Shown here piece after piece: positions 9,430 to 18,005 of a stretch of 64,000 nucleotides of DNA (position 1 is the stretch's first letter; each line of letters starts with the position of its first letter). The translations under genes and the position numbers were made by a program. Source of the stretch: an uncultured Clostridia bacterium. Lineage in GTDB: Bacteria; Bacillota; Clostridia; Lachnospirales; CAG-274. The stretch is from positions 32,856 through 96,855 of the forward strand of contig CANQXR010000005.1 of the NCBI GenBank assembly GCA_947627855.1. Direction: 5' to 3'. The notes under the pieces are model-generated. The model saw nothing but the letters and a program-made list of their open reading frames with translations. It searched no databases and had not been told where the DNA came from.

Positions 9430-12183
9430 TTATTCAAACAGCTTTTCAAGCTTTTTTCTATTGATACACAATATTACAAAAATTATGATGCTTGCTATGC
9501 TTATTACAAGACCGGGATAGAAGCCTCTCGGCGTATATCTGAATGTCAGGGAATGCTCGCCGGCAGGCAGCTCTACGCCTATAAGACCATCGTTTCCGAT
9601 AGGTATATAGTCGTACTTTTCGCCGTCAACGGTAAGCTTCCAGCCCTTGTCGTAGGGGATAGAAGTGAAAAGAACACCGCTTTCCTTTACGTTTATGCTG
9701 CCGTTTATTACAGCATCATTTTCGGGCATAGGCACGTCAAGGGTATCTGAGTTGAGCTTGTCAAAGGTCTTGAGGAATACGTCCTCGTGATATTGAGCAA
9801 CATGGATTATAATGTCGCCGGGGCTTCTGTATGTCTTTTCAAACTCGCCCTTGTTTGTAAGCTCAAAGTAAATGTTGAGGGTATCCCCTGCCTTTACCTG
9901 TCCTACGTCAAACAGGCTTCGTCCTGTGGAAAGCTCTCTGTCTTGTTCGCCGCTTCCGTTTATATTATATTTGACACGCTTGGTATTTCCTGCGTCAATG
10001 TAGAAGAAAATATATGCGTCCCTGTCAAAATTAACACTTGCGTTTACCTTTGGTATCGCATTCATGTCGTTGGGATTTGTAAGCTCATATCTCAGGTCCA
10101 CATATTTGGTGTCGCCAAGCTCATAGGGGTCGTCCTCGGGAACATCATAGTCCTCGCCGTCATCGCCCTGTGCCTTTGTTATCCTTATGTTTTCAAAGCT
10201 AAGACTGCTGAGGTCTATATCGGTAAACATATCCTCATCTATACCTGCCGCCTTGTGAACAAAATCGTTCTGCACTGCGAAGGGGTATGACTTTTCGGTC
10301 TGCCAGTCCTTGATTTCCGGCTCTGTCATAAATCCAAGGGGAAGAGCCTTGTCATTTTCATAGAGCATTACGCTTGCCGTTGAGCCATCGTTTAAGGTTC
10401 CCGTATAGGTGTCTATATATTTATATCTTTCCTTGCTTGACTTAGCGTCCTTATTCATCATATATTTCAGGTCGAATATAGACTCTATAAGGGGCGTGGG
10501 GTCATAATTTCTCTGTGAGTTTATTGTTGCGGCAACACCGAGAAACTTCATAAGCTCGGTTGTAGAGCCGGGAGCCATAGATGAGAAATGGGAAAATCCC
10601 GGATAGTGATACATAGAGCCTTCGTTTATTGCCGTAAAGCGTCTGAATTCGGCTCTGTAAAACTTATCATTGTTTTCATTCATATAGTCCACTGCCTGAT
10701 CTGCCGCCTGATAATATTTTGCATAGTTATTTCTTATGTTAGTCCTGTCAAGTCCCGTTGCGGCGCCGAAAAGCATTTCAGCAAAAACGCATACCAGCAG
10801 AACCGAATATACAGGCGTAAGGGACTTGCTCTTCTTCCTGTTTTTATAGAAGCTGAGAATAAAGCAATAGCCTGCCATTGCCAGAATATTTATAAGAATG
10901 TCATAGTTGTCAAGAGTTTTTTCAAGCTTATCGTTCAGTGACACAATGCCGTATTCCGATATGCATATCCAGACCGCATATACAACACAGGCTATGACCA
11001 TACTGCTTATACGGAGCTTTCTTTCCTCTCTGAGCCTTATGAAAGCCTTATAAGCCATAGTGAGAAGAATGAAGCTGTATATGAACGTAAAGCGGTGAGG
11101 CAGGTTTGAGGGGAAGTGGAACCCGTGTATAACAAAGTCGAAGGTGTTGAACGAACAGCACATAAGCATAAATATGATAAGTGCCGAATGAAGAATTTTA
11201 TCCCTTCTTTTTATGCTCTTGTCCAGATAATAATAAGGAAGAAGCATAACGGTCAGAAGTCCCGTGTAAATGTTGGGAAGGTCCTCATTTCTGCCAAGTA
11301 CAACAGGTCTTGCGCCTATAAAATGGTTTGTGAGAATGTGCAGCACACTTATATATATTCTGAAGCCGGGGAAGTTTGCCTCACTGGTTGCCGTTTCCGA
11401 AAGAGCTATCGCCGTAGGCAGCATAAGTATCATTGCCATACCGCCTGCCAGAAGTGAGAATATACCAAAAAGCACACATTTCTTTACAATCTTGTCAAAA
11501 TTCCTCTTCATAGTGTATGCGGAGAAAAGCTTGACTATGAAATACAGAGCAGAGAATACGCATACAAGAAAGGCTATATAGAAGTTTATAAAAATCACGA
11601 GAGCAAGGGATATTGCATAGAGCCTGAACTTACCCTCGTTTACAATACTTTCCACTCCCAATGCCACAATAGGGAACAGAGCAACGGCATCAAGCCACAT
11701 TACGTTCCAATAAAAGCCTGTCTGAAATGACATAAAGGCATACATAAGGGAGAAGAAAATAAGGGACATATCGTCCTTCTTATATGTTTTTTGCAGATAA
11801 ATGCAGCAGAAAGCCCCCGAAAAGGCTATCTTTATAAGTATAAAAAGAGCCATTGCGTCCTGCATTGCCGTCTGTGGGAACAAAAACATAAGCAGGCTTA
11901 TAGGGCTTGCCGTATAATAAGCCATCTGCGCAATAAAGTTTTTGCCTATGCCCGTTTCCCATGAATAGAACAGGCTGCGTCCGTTAAGCACTCTTTCACG
12001 GAATTCCTCATGGAAAGGACCGTACTGATGATAGAGGTCTACCTTTACGATGGTATTCTCGCCATAGGGAAATATGCCCTTTATGATGTAAACTATATTC
12101 ATCAGCAACGCCGCAAGCAGAAATGATATAATTATGAATCTCCATTCATATAGTCTGGCGGAAAGTGATTTCTTATTTTTCAT
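9430..12183 (-). CDS. yfhO: YfhO family polytopic membrane glycosyltransferase
   Basis: This 917-residue protein begins with a membrane segment (about 14-34), then the conserved luminal loop typical of YfhO (KVDLYHQYGPFHEEFRER and SLFYSWETGIGKNF). About a dozen more hydrophobic segments follow up to roughly residue 450, then a large extracytoplasmic C-terminal part, and a last membrane helix near residues 890-910. YfhO proteins are GT-C-like enzymes that move a sugar from a lipid carrier to an envelope polymer such as lipoteichoic acid. It is the last gene of an operon with a GtrA flippase (11-bp overlap) and a GT2 enzyme, the classical three-component glycosylation set. The sugar and acceptor polymer cannot be read from sequence. 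Confidence 0.92.
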   Translation of the reverse strand: MKNKKSLSARLYEWRFIIISFLLAALLMNIVYIIKGIFPYGENTIVKVDLYHQYGPFHEEFRERVLNGRSLFYSWETGIGKNFIAQMAYYTASPISLLMFLFPQTAMQDAMALFILIKIAFSGAFCCIYLQKTYKKDDMSLIFFSLMYAFMSFQTGFYWNVMWLDAVALFPIVALGVESIVNEGKFRLYAISLALVIFINFYIAFLVCVFSALYFIVKLFSAYTMKRNFDKIVKKCVLFGIFSLLAGGMAMILMLPTAIALSETATSEANFPGFRIYISVLHILTNHFIGARPVVLGRNEDLPNIYTGLLTVMLLPYYYLDKSIKRRDKILHSALIIFMLMCCSFNTFDFVIHGFHFPSNLPHRFTFIYSFILLTMAYKAFIRLREERKLRISSMVIACVVYAVWICISEYGIVSLNDKLEKTLDNYDILINILAMAGYCFILSFYKNRKKSKSLTPVYSVLLVCVFAEMLFGAATGLDRTNIRNNYAKYYQAADQAVDYMNENNDKFYRAEFRRFTAINEGSMYHYPGFSHFSSMAPGSTTELMKFLGVAATINSQRNYDPTPLIESIFDLKYMMNKDAKSSKERYKYIDTYTGTLNDGSTASVMLYENDKALPLGFMTEPEIKDWQTEKSYPFAVQNDFVHKAAGIDEDMFTDIDLSSLSFENIRITKAQGDDGEDYDVPEDDPYELGDTKYVDLRYELTNPNDMNAIPKVNASVNFDRDAYIFFYIDAGNTKRVKYNINGSGEQDRELSTGRSLFDVGQVKAGDTLNIYFELTNKGEFEKTYRSPGDIIIHVAQYHEDVFLKTFDKLNSDTLDVPMPENDAVINGSINVKESGVLFTSIPYDKGWKLTVDGEKYDYIPIGNDGLIGVELPAGEHSLTFRYTPRGFYPGLVISIASIIIFVILCINRKKLEKLFE

Positions 12184-12646
12184 TTTGTTTCTCCTTTTTG
12201 AATATAAATAATTTGCTGAATACGTAATTTATAATAACCACGATAACCTGTCCCAAAACCTTTGCAAGCTTGTCGTTCATGCCAAAGCCCACTGCTGCCC
12301 ACAGCCACGCATCTTCCACCACAAGGGAAAATACCCTTGCCGCAAAAAAGCCTGCCATTTCTCTGAACAGAACGCTTCTTTTAAAGGACCTTGCCCTGAA
12401 CACGAAAAGCTTGTTTGTGATATAGGCAAAAAGCACTGCCAATACCCAGGAAAACTGGTTGGCTATAAGTACGCCCAGCGTGGAAATTTCTCCGTTTACC
12501 GACAGCGCCTCCGAAAAGGCAAAATAGCTGCCTACACCTACCACTGTCGTCAGAACGCCGAACAGCAGATATCGGAAAAATTCACTTTTAACAAATTTTA
12601 CGGCAAGGGCGTAAAGCTTTGATGTCCATGTGTTTTCTTCTTTCAT
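12173..12646 (-). CDS. GtrA/GtcA family lipid-linked sugar flippase
   Basis: This 157-residue membrane protein has four predicted transmembrane segments (about 23-43, 57-77, 93-113 and 125-145) and the GtrA hallmark of a conserved hydrophobic core (FFRYLLFGVLTTVVGVG, ITNKLFVFR, NYVFSKLFIFK). GtrA/GtcA proteins flip undecaprenyl-phosphate sugars across the membrane. It overlaps the GT2 gene upstream by 4 bp and yfhO downstream by 11 bp, so all three are translationally coupled. The family role is well established; the sugar is unknown. Confidence 0.92.
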   Translation of the reverse strand: MKEENTWTSKLYALAVKFVKSEFFRYLLFGVLTTVVGVGSYFAFSEALSVNGEISTLGVLIANQFSWVLAVLFAYITNKLFVFRARSFKRSVLFREMAGFFAARVFSLVVEDAWLWAAVGFGMNDKLAKVLGQVIVVIINYVFSKLFIFKKEKQNEK

Positions 12647-13590
12647 TTGCTATCATCCTTTGAATTTTTTATACTTGTTTCACCTATTATATATATAGGT
12701 CTGTTTTTTACTTCCATATATATTTTCGCTATATATTCTCCCAGAATACCACAGCTTAATATAATCACTCCGCCTATGAAAAGTATAAGAGTTATGGTAG
12801 AAGCATAGCCGGGAAATTCCTTGCCCCATATAAGCGTTTTCAGTATAATGTAAAACAAATATAAAAAGGATGAAAAGGAAATTATACTTCCCACAACAGA
12901 AGCAAACCTCAGGGGCGCCGTTGAGAAAGCCGTTATGCCGTTAAGAGCATATACGAAAAGCTTCCAGAAGCTCCATTTGGTCTGTCCCGCCGCTCTTTCC
13001 ACGTCCTGAAAGGGAATCCACTTTGTTTTGAAGCCTACCCAGCTGAATATGCCCTTTGAAAATCTCTGCACTTCGCTCATAGACAGAACGGCATTCACCA
13101 TCTTGCGGTTCATCATTCTGAAATCGCCGGCTCCGTTGGGCATTTCCACATCGGATATCTTGTTCACGAGCTTGTAGAACTTGTCCGTAAACCATACCCT
13201 AAGCGGCGGATCTCCGTCACGGCTTGCCCTGTGAGTAGCCGAACAGTCATAGCCCTCTTCTATTCCCTTTATCATCTCCGGAAAAAGTGCGGGCGGGTGC
13301 TGCAGATCGGCGTCCATTATAACGACCATATCCCCCGTGGAATTTTTAAGCCCCGAATACATTGCCGACTCCTTTCCGAAATTTCTTGAAAAGGAAATAT
13401 AATCGGCGCCGGGATTTTCACATATTTTTTTCAGCTTTATAAGCGTGTCGTCCGCGGAACCGTCATCAACAAAAATATAATGAAAGCTGTAATCCGTAAT
13501 GCTGTCGGTAACCCTTCTGCATTCGCCGTAAAACATATCGATAACCTCTGACTCATTATAGCAAGGCACAATTATATCAATGGTTTTCAT
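12643..13590 (-). CDS. GT2 polyprenyl-phosphate glycosyltransferase (CsbB/GtrB type)
   Basis: This 315-residue enzyme has an N-terminal GT-A fold with DIIVPCYNESEVI, the nucleotide-binding VDDGSADDT and the metal-binding MDADLQHPP. A further conserved MMNRK/QRFSKGIFSW region follows, then two C-terminal transmembrane helices (about 225-250 and 262-285). This is the GtrB/CsbB/DPM1-like architecture that loads a sugar from UDP or GDP onto undecaprenyl phosphate on the cytoplasmic face. The start ATG follows AGAGGG by 8 bases. It is the first gene of the operon with gtrA and yfhO and has a promoter about 90 bp upstream. Confidence 0.93.
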   Translation of the reverse strand: MKTIDIIVPCYNESEVIDMFYGECRRVTDSITDYSFHYIFVDDGSADDTLIKLKKICENPGADYISFSRNFGKESAMYSGLKNSTGDMVVIMDADLQHPPALFPEMIKGIEEGYDCSATHRASRDGDPPLRVWFTDKFYKLVNKISDVEMPNGAGDFRMMNRKMVNAVLSMSEVQRFSKGIFSWVGFKTKWIPFQDVERAAGQTKWSFWKLFVYALNGITAFSTAPLRFASVVGSIISFSSFLYLFYIILKTLIWGKEFPGYASTITLILFIGGVIILSCGILGEYIAKIYMEVKNRPIYIIGETSIKNSKDDSK

Positions 13591-13677
13591 AAATCAATCC
13601 CTCTTGCAATTATTTTACCACAGTCCTACGCAGCCTCCGGAAAAAACGTCCGGCTGCGAATACCGTTTATCATTACT

Positions 13678-13706
13678 ATTTTACATAAAATAAACAGACA
13701 TTTCAA
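13678..13706 (-). promoter_or_regulatory. Promoter of the GT2-gtrA-yfhO operon
   Basis: On the minus strand TTGAAA (13701-13706) and TAAAAT (13678-13683) are 17 bp apart. The roughly 80-base leader contains a small hairpin (CGCAG near 13629 pairing with CTGCG near 13654), which may affect expression. Confidence 0.6.
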
Positions 13707-13788
13707 GAGTAACTTTCAAAAAATACATATTTACCGCCTTTTATTAAAGCATAATATCCGAATATTTATTTTTTGCTTATAAACTATA

Positions 13789-13835
13789 GGAGCAAGGGAA
13801 ACGACTGTATGAATTTTCGGGGTTTCCCTTGCTCC
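13789..13835. repeat. Inverted repeat in the 370-bp gap between sir2 and the GT2 gene
   Basis: A perfect 14-bp stem (13789-13802 with 13822-13835) surrounds a 19-base loop. It lies downstream of the minus-strand sirtuin gene and may terminate that operon, although no good T run follows on either strand. The rest of 13591-13960 holds only the GT2 promoter and leader; I see no gene there. Confidence 0.6.
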
Positions 13836-13960
13836 GCTGCTGATAAATTTTATTAGACTGTCATAACTGTTTGTATATCAGTATTTTTTTTATCATATAT
13901 ATAGTCTTTCGTGTTGTTCTGAATACATGAGAAGCTTCCGTATGTGTGCGTACATAATAA

Positions 13961-14695
13961 TCAGTATACGTCAAGCACGGTTTCTTTGAATACCTTGCCT
14001 ATGGAGTCGTTTATTACAAGGCTTGCCATGGAGTCGTAGGCGGTTTTGCTTTTGTTTATGAGTACAAGCTTTTTGCCCCTGTAATAATTTATAAGCCCTG
14101 CCGCAGGATATACAACGAGGGAGGTTCCGCCGACTATAAGCACATCGGCTCTTGAAATGGCGTTTATAGCTCCCGACCATACATAGTCGTCAAGCCCTTC
14201 TTCATAAAGCACAACATCGGGCTTTATTATTCCGCCGCAGCTGCATTTCGGGATATTGCCGTCTATTGCGAGCATATCCTTCAGCGAATAATATTTTCCG
14301 CAGCTCATACAGTGATTTCTGTAAACGGAGCCATGAAGCTCATAAACCTTTTTGCTGCCTGCCATCTGATGGAGATTGTCTATATTCTGAGTGACAACTG
14401 CCTTGAGTTTGCCTATCTCCTCAAGCTTTGCGAGGGCAAGGTGGGCGTTGTTCGGCTTGGCGTCTGTACATATAAGGTTTTCCTTGTAATATTTAAAAAA
14501 CAGCTCCGGCTTCCTCATAAAGAGTGTGTGGGAGAGGAGTGTTTCCGGCGGATAGCCGTATTTCTGCTTTGCGGAATAAAGCCCCGTTTCACTTCTGAAA
14601 TCGGGTATGCCGCTTTCCGTAGAAACGCCTGCGCCGCCAAGAAATACTATATTATTGCTTTCTTCGATTATTTTTTTAAGCTCTTCATATGCCAT
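13961..14695 (-). CDS. cobB: Sirtuin (Sir2/CobB) NAD-dependent protein deacylase
   Basis: This 244-residue protein shows the complete sirtuin pattern. GAGVSTESGIPDFR (21-34) binds NAD, and TQNIDNLHQMAG (102-113) and catalytic H121 (ELHGS) follow. Four zinc cysteines are at C129, C132, C151 and C153, and GTSLVVYPAAGL closes the Rossmann fold. The enzyme removes acyl groups from protein lysines using NAD. It starts 4 bp after the stop of the aminotransferase gene with its own AGGAG site, as the last gene of an lrp-aminotransferase-sir2 operon. Confidence 0.95.
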   Translation of the reverse strand: MAYEELKKIIEESNNIVFLGGAGVSTESGIPDFRSETGLYSAKQKYGYPPETLLSHTLFMRKPELFFKYYKENLICTDAKPNNAHLALAKLEEIGKLKAVVTQNIDNLHQMAGSKKVYELHGSVYRNHCMSCGKYYSLKDMLAIDGNIPKCSCGGIIKPDVVLYEEGLDDYVWSGAINAISRADVLIVGGTSLVVYPAAGLINYYRGKKLVLINKSKTAYDSMASLVINDSIGKVFKETVLDVY

Positions 14696-14699
14696 AAGC

Positions 14700-15866
14700 T
14701 CACACTCCTTTCATACGTTTCACAAATCTGCCTATTCTTTCAAGGGCAGCGTTTATCTCGTCTATGGAATATGCGTAGGAGCAGCGTATAAAGCCCTCGC
14801 CGCATTCCCCGAAAGCGGTTCCCGGTACAACGGCTACCTTTTCCTCCATAAGCAGTCTTTCGGCGAATTCCTCGCTTTTAAGTCCCGTAGAGCTTATATC
14901 GGGAAACAGATAGAAAGCGCCCATTGCCTCAAAGCAGTCAAGCCCCATATCAAGAAAGCCTTTTCTCATTACACGCCTGCGCATATTATATTCCTTGCGC
15001 ATTTTTACAACGGCTTCGCCACAGCTTTTAAGGGCTTCTATGCCTGCGTACTGACTGACTGTGGGGGCGCACATAATTATATATTGGTGTATCTTGGTCA
15101 TTGCGTCTATTATATCACGAGGACCTGCCGCATAGCCCAGACGCCAGCCCGTCATAGCATAGGACTTTGAAAAGCCGTTCAGCACGATTGTCTTGTTCCT
15201 CATGCTTTCAAAGGAAGCTATCGATACATGGGGTGAGTCGGAATAGGTAAGCTCCGAATAAATCTCATCGCTTATAACAACTATATCCCTGTATTTAAGA
15301 ACCTTTTCAATAGCCGCAAGGTCGCTTTTCTCCATAATTGCGCCTGTGGGATTGTTGGGATAGGGCAGAATGAGGGCTTTTGTCCTTGGCGTTATTTTTT
15401 CCACAAGTTCATCGGGAGTAAGGCGGAAATTGTTTTCCTGCTTTGTTTCTATAACAACGGGAACGCCTCCTGCCATAACGACACAGGGCTTATATGAAAC
15501 AAAGGACGGCTCAACGACCATAACCTCATCGCCGGGGTTTATGACTGCTCTCAGCGCAACATCTATTCCCTCGCTTGCACCCACAGTTACCAAGACCTCG
15601 CCGTTTGGGTCATATTTCACATCAAGACTGTTTTCAAGATAACGGCTTATTTCACGCCGAAGCTCCAAAAGACCTGCGTTTGACGTATATACAGTCCTCT
15701 TTTTTTCGAGGGTATAGATACCTCTTTCCCTGACGGGCCACGGTGTTTCAAAGTCAGGCTCTCCCACGCCCAGTGAGATAGCCCCGTCTATTTCGTTTAC
15801 GATGTCAAAAAATTTGCGTATGCCCGAGCGGGGCATATTCTTTATATGTTCAGCAATAAATGTCAT
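14700..15866 (-). CDS. PLP-dependent class I aminotransferase (PatA-like)
   Basis: This 388-residue fold-type I aminotransferase has N172 in YPNNPTG, D200 in ISDEIYS, the PLP lysine K234 in GFSKSYAMTGWRLGY, and a C-terminal substrate arginine region (GFIRCSYAYS). It is closest in pattern to the PatA/AspC-like aminotransferases that many Clostridia keep beside an Lrp gene. The amino donor cannot be fixed from motifs; aspartate or aromatic amino acids are plausible. Its ATG overlaps the lrp stop as ATGA, so the two are coupled, and the sirtuin gene follows 4 bp later. Confidence 0.92.
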   Translation of the reverse strand: MTFIAEHIKNMPRSGIRKFFDIVNEIDGAISLGVGEPDFETPWPVRERGIYTLEKKRTVYTSNAGLLELRREISRYLENSLDVKYDPNGEVLVTVGASEGIDVALRAVINPGDEVMVVEPSFVSYKPCVVMAGGVPVVIETKQENNFRLTPDELVEKITPRTKALILPYPNNPTGAIMEKSDLAAIEKVLKYRDIVVISDEIYSELTYSDSPHVSIASFESMRNKTIVLNGFSKSYAMTGWRLGYAAGPRDIIDAMTKIHQYIIMCAPTVSQYAGIEALKSCGEAVVKMRKEYNMRRRVMRKGFLDMGLDCFEAMGAFYLFPDISSTGLKSEEFAERLLMEEKVAVVPGTAFGECGEGFIRCSYAYSIDEINAALERIGRFVKRMKGV

Positions 15867-16348
15867 GGCGAAACCTTCATCCTCTCATCTTCCGACTGCT
15901 CCTTTTCCATAACTATGCCGTAATCCTTATATTTCTTAAGTACGAAATGCGTTGCCGTACCCGTAACATAGTCAAGGGTCGAGAGCTTTGACGAAATAAA
16001 GTGAGATATTTCCTTTATGTTTTTTCCGTCCATAAGAACCATAAAGTCATATGCTCCGGACATAAGATAAACCGACTTCACCTCGTCAAACCTGTATATT
16101 CTTCTTGCAATTTCCTCATAGCCCGAATCCCTCTGGGGCGTAACCTTTACCTCAATCATGGCGGCGACATATTCCTTTTCTGCCTTGTCCCAGTCCGCAA
16201 GAATGGTATATCCGCAGATTATTCCGTCATCCTCCATTTTTTTTATGCAGCGCGCGACCTCCTCTTCGCTGACACCCAGCATAACGCTTATTTTCTCAAC
16301 GCTTAAACGGCTGTCCTTTTCCAGAATTTCAAGAATATCCTTTTCCAA
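15863..16348 (-). CDS. Lrp/AsnC family transcriptional regulator
   Basis: This 161-residue regulator has an N-terminal helix-turn-helix (about 12-50, LSVEKISVMLGVSEEEV) and a RAM/AsnC ligand domain (about 65-150, with the glycine-rich turn LMSGAYDFMVLMDG). Lrp-type proteins respond to amino acids and usually control adjacent amino-acid genes. Here the overlapping downstream gene is an aminotransferase. The start is TTG, 8 bases after GGAGG. Regulation of its own operon is likely but inferred. Confidence 0.93.
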   Translation of the reverse strand: MEKDILEILEKDSRLSVEKISVMLGVSEEEVARCIKKMEDDGIICGYTILADWDKAEKEYVAAMIEVKVTPQRDSGYEEIARRIYRFDEVKSVYLMSGAYDFMVLMDGKNIKEISHFISSKLSTLDYVTGTATHFVLKKYKDYGIVMEKEQSEDERMKVSP

Positions 16349-16405
16349 TTTTAGTTCCTCCGTTTCACAGTTATACTTATTTTTCAGAACATTGATACAT
16401 AATAA

Positions 16406-16434
16406 ATTTTAGCACACTTACGAATGTTTTACAA
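16406..16434 (-). promoter_or_regulatory. Promoter of the lrp-aminotransferase-sir2 operon
   Basis: On the minus strand TTGTAA (16429-16434) and TAAAAT (16406-16411) are spaced 17 bp apart, about 60 bp upstream of the TTG start. Confidence 0.6.
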
Positions 16435-16455
16435 CGAAAAATAAGAAAATTTCAT

Positions 16456-16484
16456 TATACAAAATAAATATAATGTGATATAAT
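16456..16484 (+). promoter_or_regulatory. Promoter of the yitT-like gene
   Basis: TATACA (16456-16461) and TATAAT (16479-16484) are 17 bp apart, followed by a GGGGAG ribosome site 6 bases before ATG 16509. The -35 is weak. Confidence 0.45.
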
Positions 16485-16508
16485 TAAAAAACGAAAGGGG
16501 AGTCTTGT

Positions 16509-17381
16509 ATGCCGGAAATCAAAAAAAACTCAAAGGTTTATTTTACACTTCAGCTTTTAATGCTTGTGGGTGGAGCAGTCATAGCAGCTTTCGCCCTTGA
16601 ATTCTTTCTTGTGCCCGTTTATATTCTTGACGGCGGAATAACCGGCGTTGCGATAATAGTGCATCAGCTTTCAAAACTGCCTCTGGGCATACTTGTTTTT
16701 CTGTTTAATCTGCCGTTTCTGTTTGTAGGCTATCTTCAGCTTGGCAAAAGATTTATAGCCAAGGCTGCAACGGCAATGATTATTTTTTCCGTTTTTCTTG
16801 AGGTGTTTGGAGGAATCGAAAAGAGCGTAACGGACGATCCTCTGCTGGCCACCGTATTCGGAGGAATATTCCTCGGTATAGGTGTCGGAGGAGTGCTTCG
16901 CGCGGGAGGCTGCCTTGACGGAACCGAAACCCTCGCACTTCTCATAAGCAGAAAAACATCTGTTTCCGTAGGGCAGTTTGTGCTTATATGCAATGTTATA
17001 ATATACAGCGCCGCAGGCATTATATTCACCCCCGACAGAGCCATGTACAGCCTTATTACATACTTTATAACCTCTAAGGTGATAGATCTTATAGAGGAAG
17101 GACTTGAACAGGCAAAGGCCGTTATGATAATAACAAATGAGGGCAAGCGGATAGCCAATACAATTTACGAAAACCTCGGCAGAACCGTTACCATGCTTGA
17201 GGGCGAGGGACTTATAAGCGGCAAGAAGGTCGTGCTTTACTGCGTAGTAACAAGAGTGGAGCTTCATGAACTGAAGCGCCTTATAAGAAACGATGACGCC
17301 AGCGCATTTATGACAGTTTCAGATGTATCGGAAATTGTGGGCAAGCACATAAAGAAAAAAGCTCCCTCAGCGGAAGTATAA
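16509..17381 (+). CDS. YitT family membrane protein (DUF161 + DUF2179)
   Basis: This 290-residue protein has about five transmembrane helices in the first 190 residues (for example LLMLVGGAVIAAFALEF and GILVFLFNLPFLFVGYL). The DUF161 glycine-rich motif GGCLDGTETLALL is present. A soluble C-terminal DUF2179 domain (about 215-285, GRTVTMLEGEGLISG) follows. The YitT/YqfU family is widespread in Firmicutes and its transport substrate is unknown. Its last 20 bp are repeated at 17811-17832 as part of a local duplication. Confidence 0.92.
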   Translation: MPEIKKNSKVYFTLQLLMLVGGAVIAAFALEFFLVPVYILDGGITGVAIIVHQLSKLPLGILVFLFNLPFLFVGYLQLGKRFIAKAATAMIIFSVFLEVFGGIEKSVTDDPLLATVFGGIFLGIGVGGVLRAGGCLDGTETLALLISRKTSVSVGQFVLICNVIIYSAAGIIFTPDRAMYSLITYFITSKVIDLIEEGLEQAKAVMIITNEGKRIANTIYENLGRTVTMLEGEGLISGKKVVLYCVVTRVELHELKRLIRNDDASAFMTVSDVSEIVGKHIKKKAPSAEV

Positions 17382-17408
17382 AGCATATTTTGGTAAAATG
17401 AGGCTGCT

Positions 17409-17488
17409 CGGGGGCGAGGGAAAACTCGTGGGATAAAAAGGACGGACAGGTCCGTCCTTTTTATCCCACGAGTTTTCTCTCGCCCCCG
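17409..17488. terminator. Long palindrome A (copy 1), likely bidirectional terminator
   Basis: A 39-bp arm (17409-17447) pairs with 17450-17488 across a 2-base centre. The only non-Watson-Crick position would be a G-U pair in RNA. The arms hold AAAAA and TTTTT tracts, so either strand could form a terminator between the convergent yitT and dapL genes. Confidence 0.8.
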
Positions 17489-17494
17489 ACCCGC

Positions 17495-17540
17495 GGGACA
17501 CAGCCCCGAACCGCCTTACGGCGGTTCGGGGCTGTGTCCC
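17495..17540. terminator. Long palindrome B (copy 1)
   Basis: A perfect 21-bp stem (17495-17515 with 17520-17540) encloses the loop TTAC. Four more pairs form beyond a one-base bulge. It lies directly next to palindrome A and is very GC-rich compared with the surroundings. Confidence 0.75.
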
Positions 17541-17554
17541 TGCGGAACGATTTA

Positions 17555-17806
17555 TCATCTGAAAAGAGATCTGAAACGCTCCATAGCTTCTTTTGTATTT
17601 TCATAGTTGTTGAATGAGGTAAGGCGGAAATAGTTGTCACCATTTTTGCCGAATCCGGCACCCGGTGTTCCTACGACCTGAATCTCATTCAGCATTTTAT
17701 CAAAGAAATCCCGGCTGTACATACCAAAGGGACATTCAAACCATATATAAGGTGAATTTATTCCGCCTGTATATCTTATGCCCATTTCGTCAATAGTGCG
17801 AAAATA
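17555..17806 (-). pseudogene. 3' fragment of dapL (duplicate)
   Basis: This fragment encodes a second copy of the last roughly 83 residues of DapL with a normal stop, but nothing upstream of it: at about 17806 the frame runs into the duplicated yitT tail. It differs from the intact gene at about 16 sites, 13 of them at third codon positions. One change replaces a tryptophan by arginine (MYSWDFF to MYSRDFF). There is no ribosome site, so it should be silent. Confidence 0.85.
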
Positions 17807-17859
17807 AAAAAGCTCTCTCAGCGGAAGTATAAAGCATATTCCGGTAAAATGAGGCTGCT

Positions 17860-17939
17860 CGGGGGCGAGGGAAAACTCGTGGGATAAAAAGGACGGACAG
17901 GTCCGTCCTTTTTATCCCACGAGTTTTCTCTCGCCCCCG
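17860..17939. terminator. Long palindrome A (copy 2)
   Basis: It is identical in sequence to the palindrome at 17409-17488, shifted by 451 bp, and serves as the terminator region of the intact dapL gene. Confidence 0.8.
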
Positions 17940-17945
17940 ACCCGC

Positions 17946-17991
17946 GGGACACAGCCCCGAACCGCCTTACGGCGGTTCGGGGCTGTGTCCC
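17946..17991. terminator. Long palindrome B (copy 2)
   Basis: It is identical to the 21-bp stem at 17495-17540, shifted by 451 bp, and lies immediately 3' of the dapL stop codon. Confidence 0.75.
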
Positions 17992-18005
17992 TGCGGAACG
18001 ATTTA

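Larger units (their letters stand above)
17360..17810. repeat. 451-bp tandem duplication, copy 1
   Basis: Copy 1 runs from the last codons of yitT through the palindromic spacer and the 3' quarter of dapL. It matches copy 2 at a constant offset of 451 bp. The junction near 17800-17815 fuses dapL sequence to yitT sequence at a shared AAGCTC. The spacer block (about 17391-17554) is identical in both copies, whereas the dapL part differs at about 16 of 250 positions. Confidence 0.9.

Noticed and set aside
13627..13660. Hairpin CGCAG/CTGCG in the leader of the GT2 operon as an attenuator.
   Set aside because: The stem is short with a bulge and no T run follows on the transcribed strand; noted only as part of the leader.
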